Below, one piece after another: positions 6,438-6,546 of a stretch of DNA of 6,546 bases. Within the stretch, counting starts at the first letter, position 1. Every line of letters starts with the position of its first letter. Both the position numbers and the translations under genes were made by a program. The notes beneath the pieces are model-generated. The model was not told the origin of the DNA. It searched no databases and saw only the letters and a program-made list of their open reading frames with translations. Source of the stretch: Anaerolineaceae bacterium 46_22 (lineage in GTDB: Bacteria > Chloroflexota > Anaerolineae > Anaerolineales > Anaerolineaceae); the NCBI GenBank assembly GCA_001508595.1, contig LGHA01000070.1:1-6546 (forward strand), read 5' to 3'.

Positions 6438-6546
6438 ATTTCTTGATACCTGAGTTGCTCAAATTAGTGCCCCAAAGAAATGCAGTATGTGATGTCTTAA
6501 TTAATTTATCAACTTCTAATTTAGAAAAGCCTTAAATTCTGTTATT

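Larger units (their letters stand above)
6170..6546. other. Gene-free stretch upstream of folC
   Basis: This 377-base stretch has no convincing coding sequence on either strand. From left to right it contains the folC leader with a 13-bp palindrome, a TATAAT box, about 75 bases without recognisable signals (6280-6353), the compound palindrome (6354-6437), and an AT-rich tail (6438-6546). The tail includes TTAATTAA at 6497-6504 and a 13-bp palindrome, TTCTAA-T-TTAGAA, at 6514-6526. No tRNA-like or rRNA-like sequence is seen. On the - strand one frame is open from the window edge to a TAG at 6516-6518, but ten codons are too few to call the end of a gene. Confidence 0.7.

Overview
The window holds five protein-coding genes in two convergent transcription units, followed by a gene-free right end. 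The left unit (+ strand) is the 3' part of recG, then coaD, then a small coiled-coil gene of unknown function. The right unit (- strand, read right to left) is folC followed by lon. The two units meet at about 2216-2273, where a strong intrinsic terminator serves the left unit and its stem-loop overlaps the last codons of lon.

The gene set is bacterial housekeeping: replication-fork rescue (RecG), coenzyme A synthesis (CoaD), folate synthesis and retention (FolC) and protein quality control (Lon). G+C looks moderate by eye. The style of the FolC N-terminus, its P-loop variant GTKGKGS, and the coaD-linked coiled-coil gene suggest a Chloroflexota bacterium, perhaps Anaerolineae. That assignment comes from recalled family resemblance and was not tested by a search.

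Layout: 1-1110 recG (5' end outside the window); 1112-1636 coaD, one base after the recG stop and probably translationally coupled to it; 1637-1717 a short gap with a weak promoter candidate; 1718-2215 the coiled-coil gene; 2240-2273 terminator; 2249-4729 lon; a 30-base gap; 4760-6169 folC; 6170-6546 no convincing gene. This last stretch has a possible folC promoter, a 13-bp palindrome in the folC leader, and an 84-bp compound palindromic element at 6354-6437 that looks like a dispersed REP-like or MITE-like repeat.

I see no defence system, CRISPR array, prophage, complete insertion sequence or RNA gene. The points most worth a second look are the uncharacterised coaD-linked coiled-coil protein, the compound palindrome, and the DNA that is both lon coding sequence and the opposing terminator.
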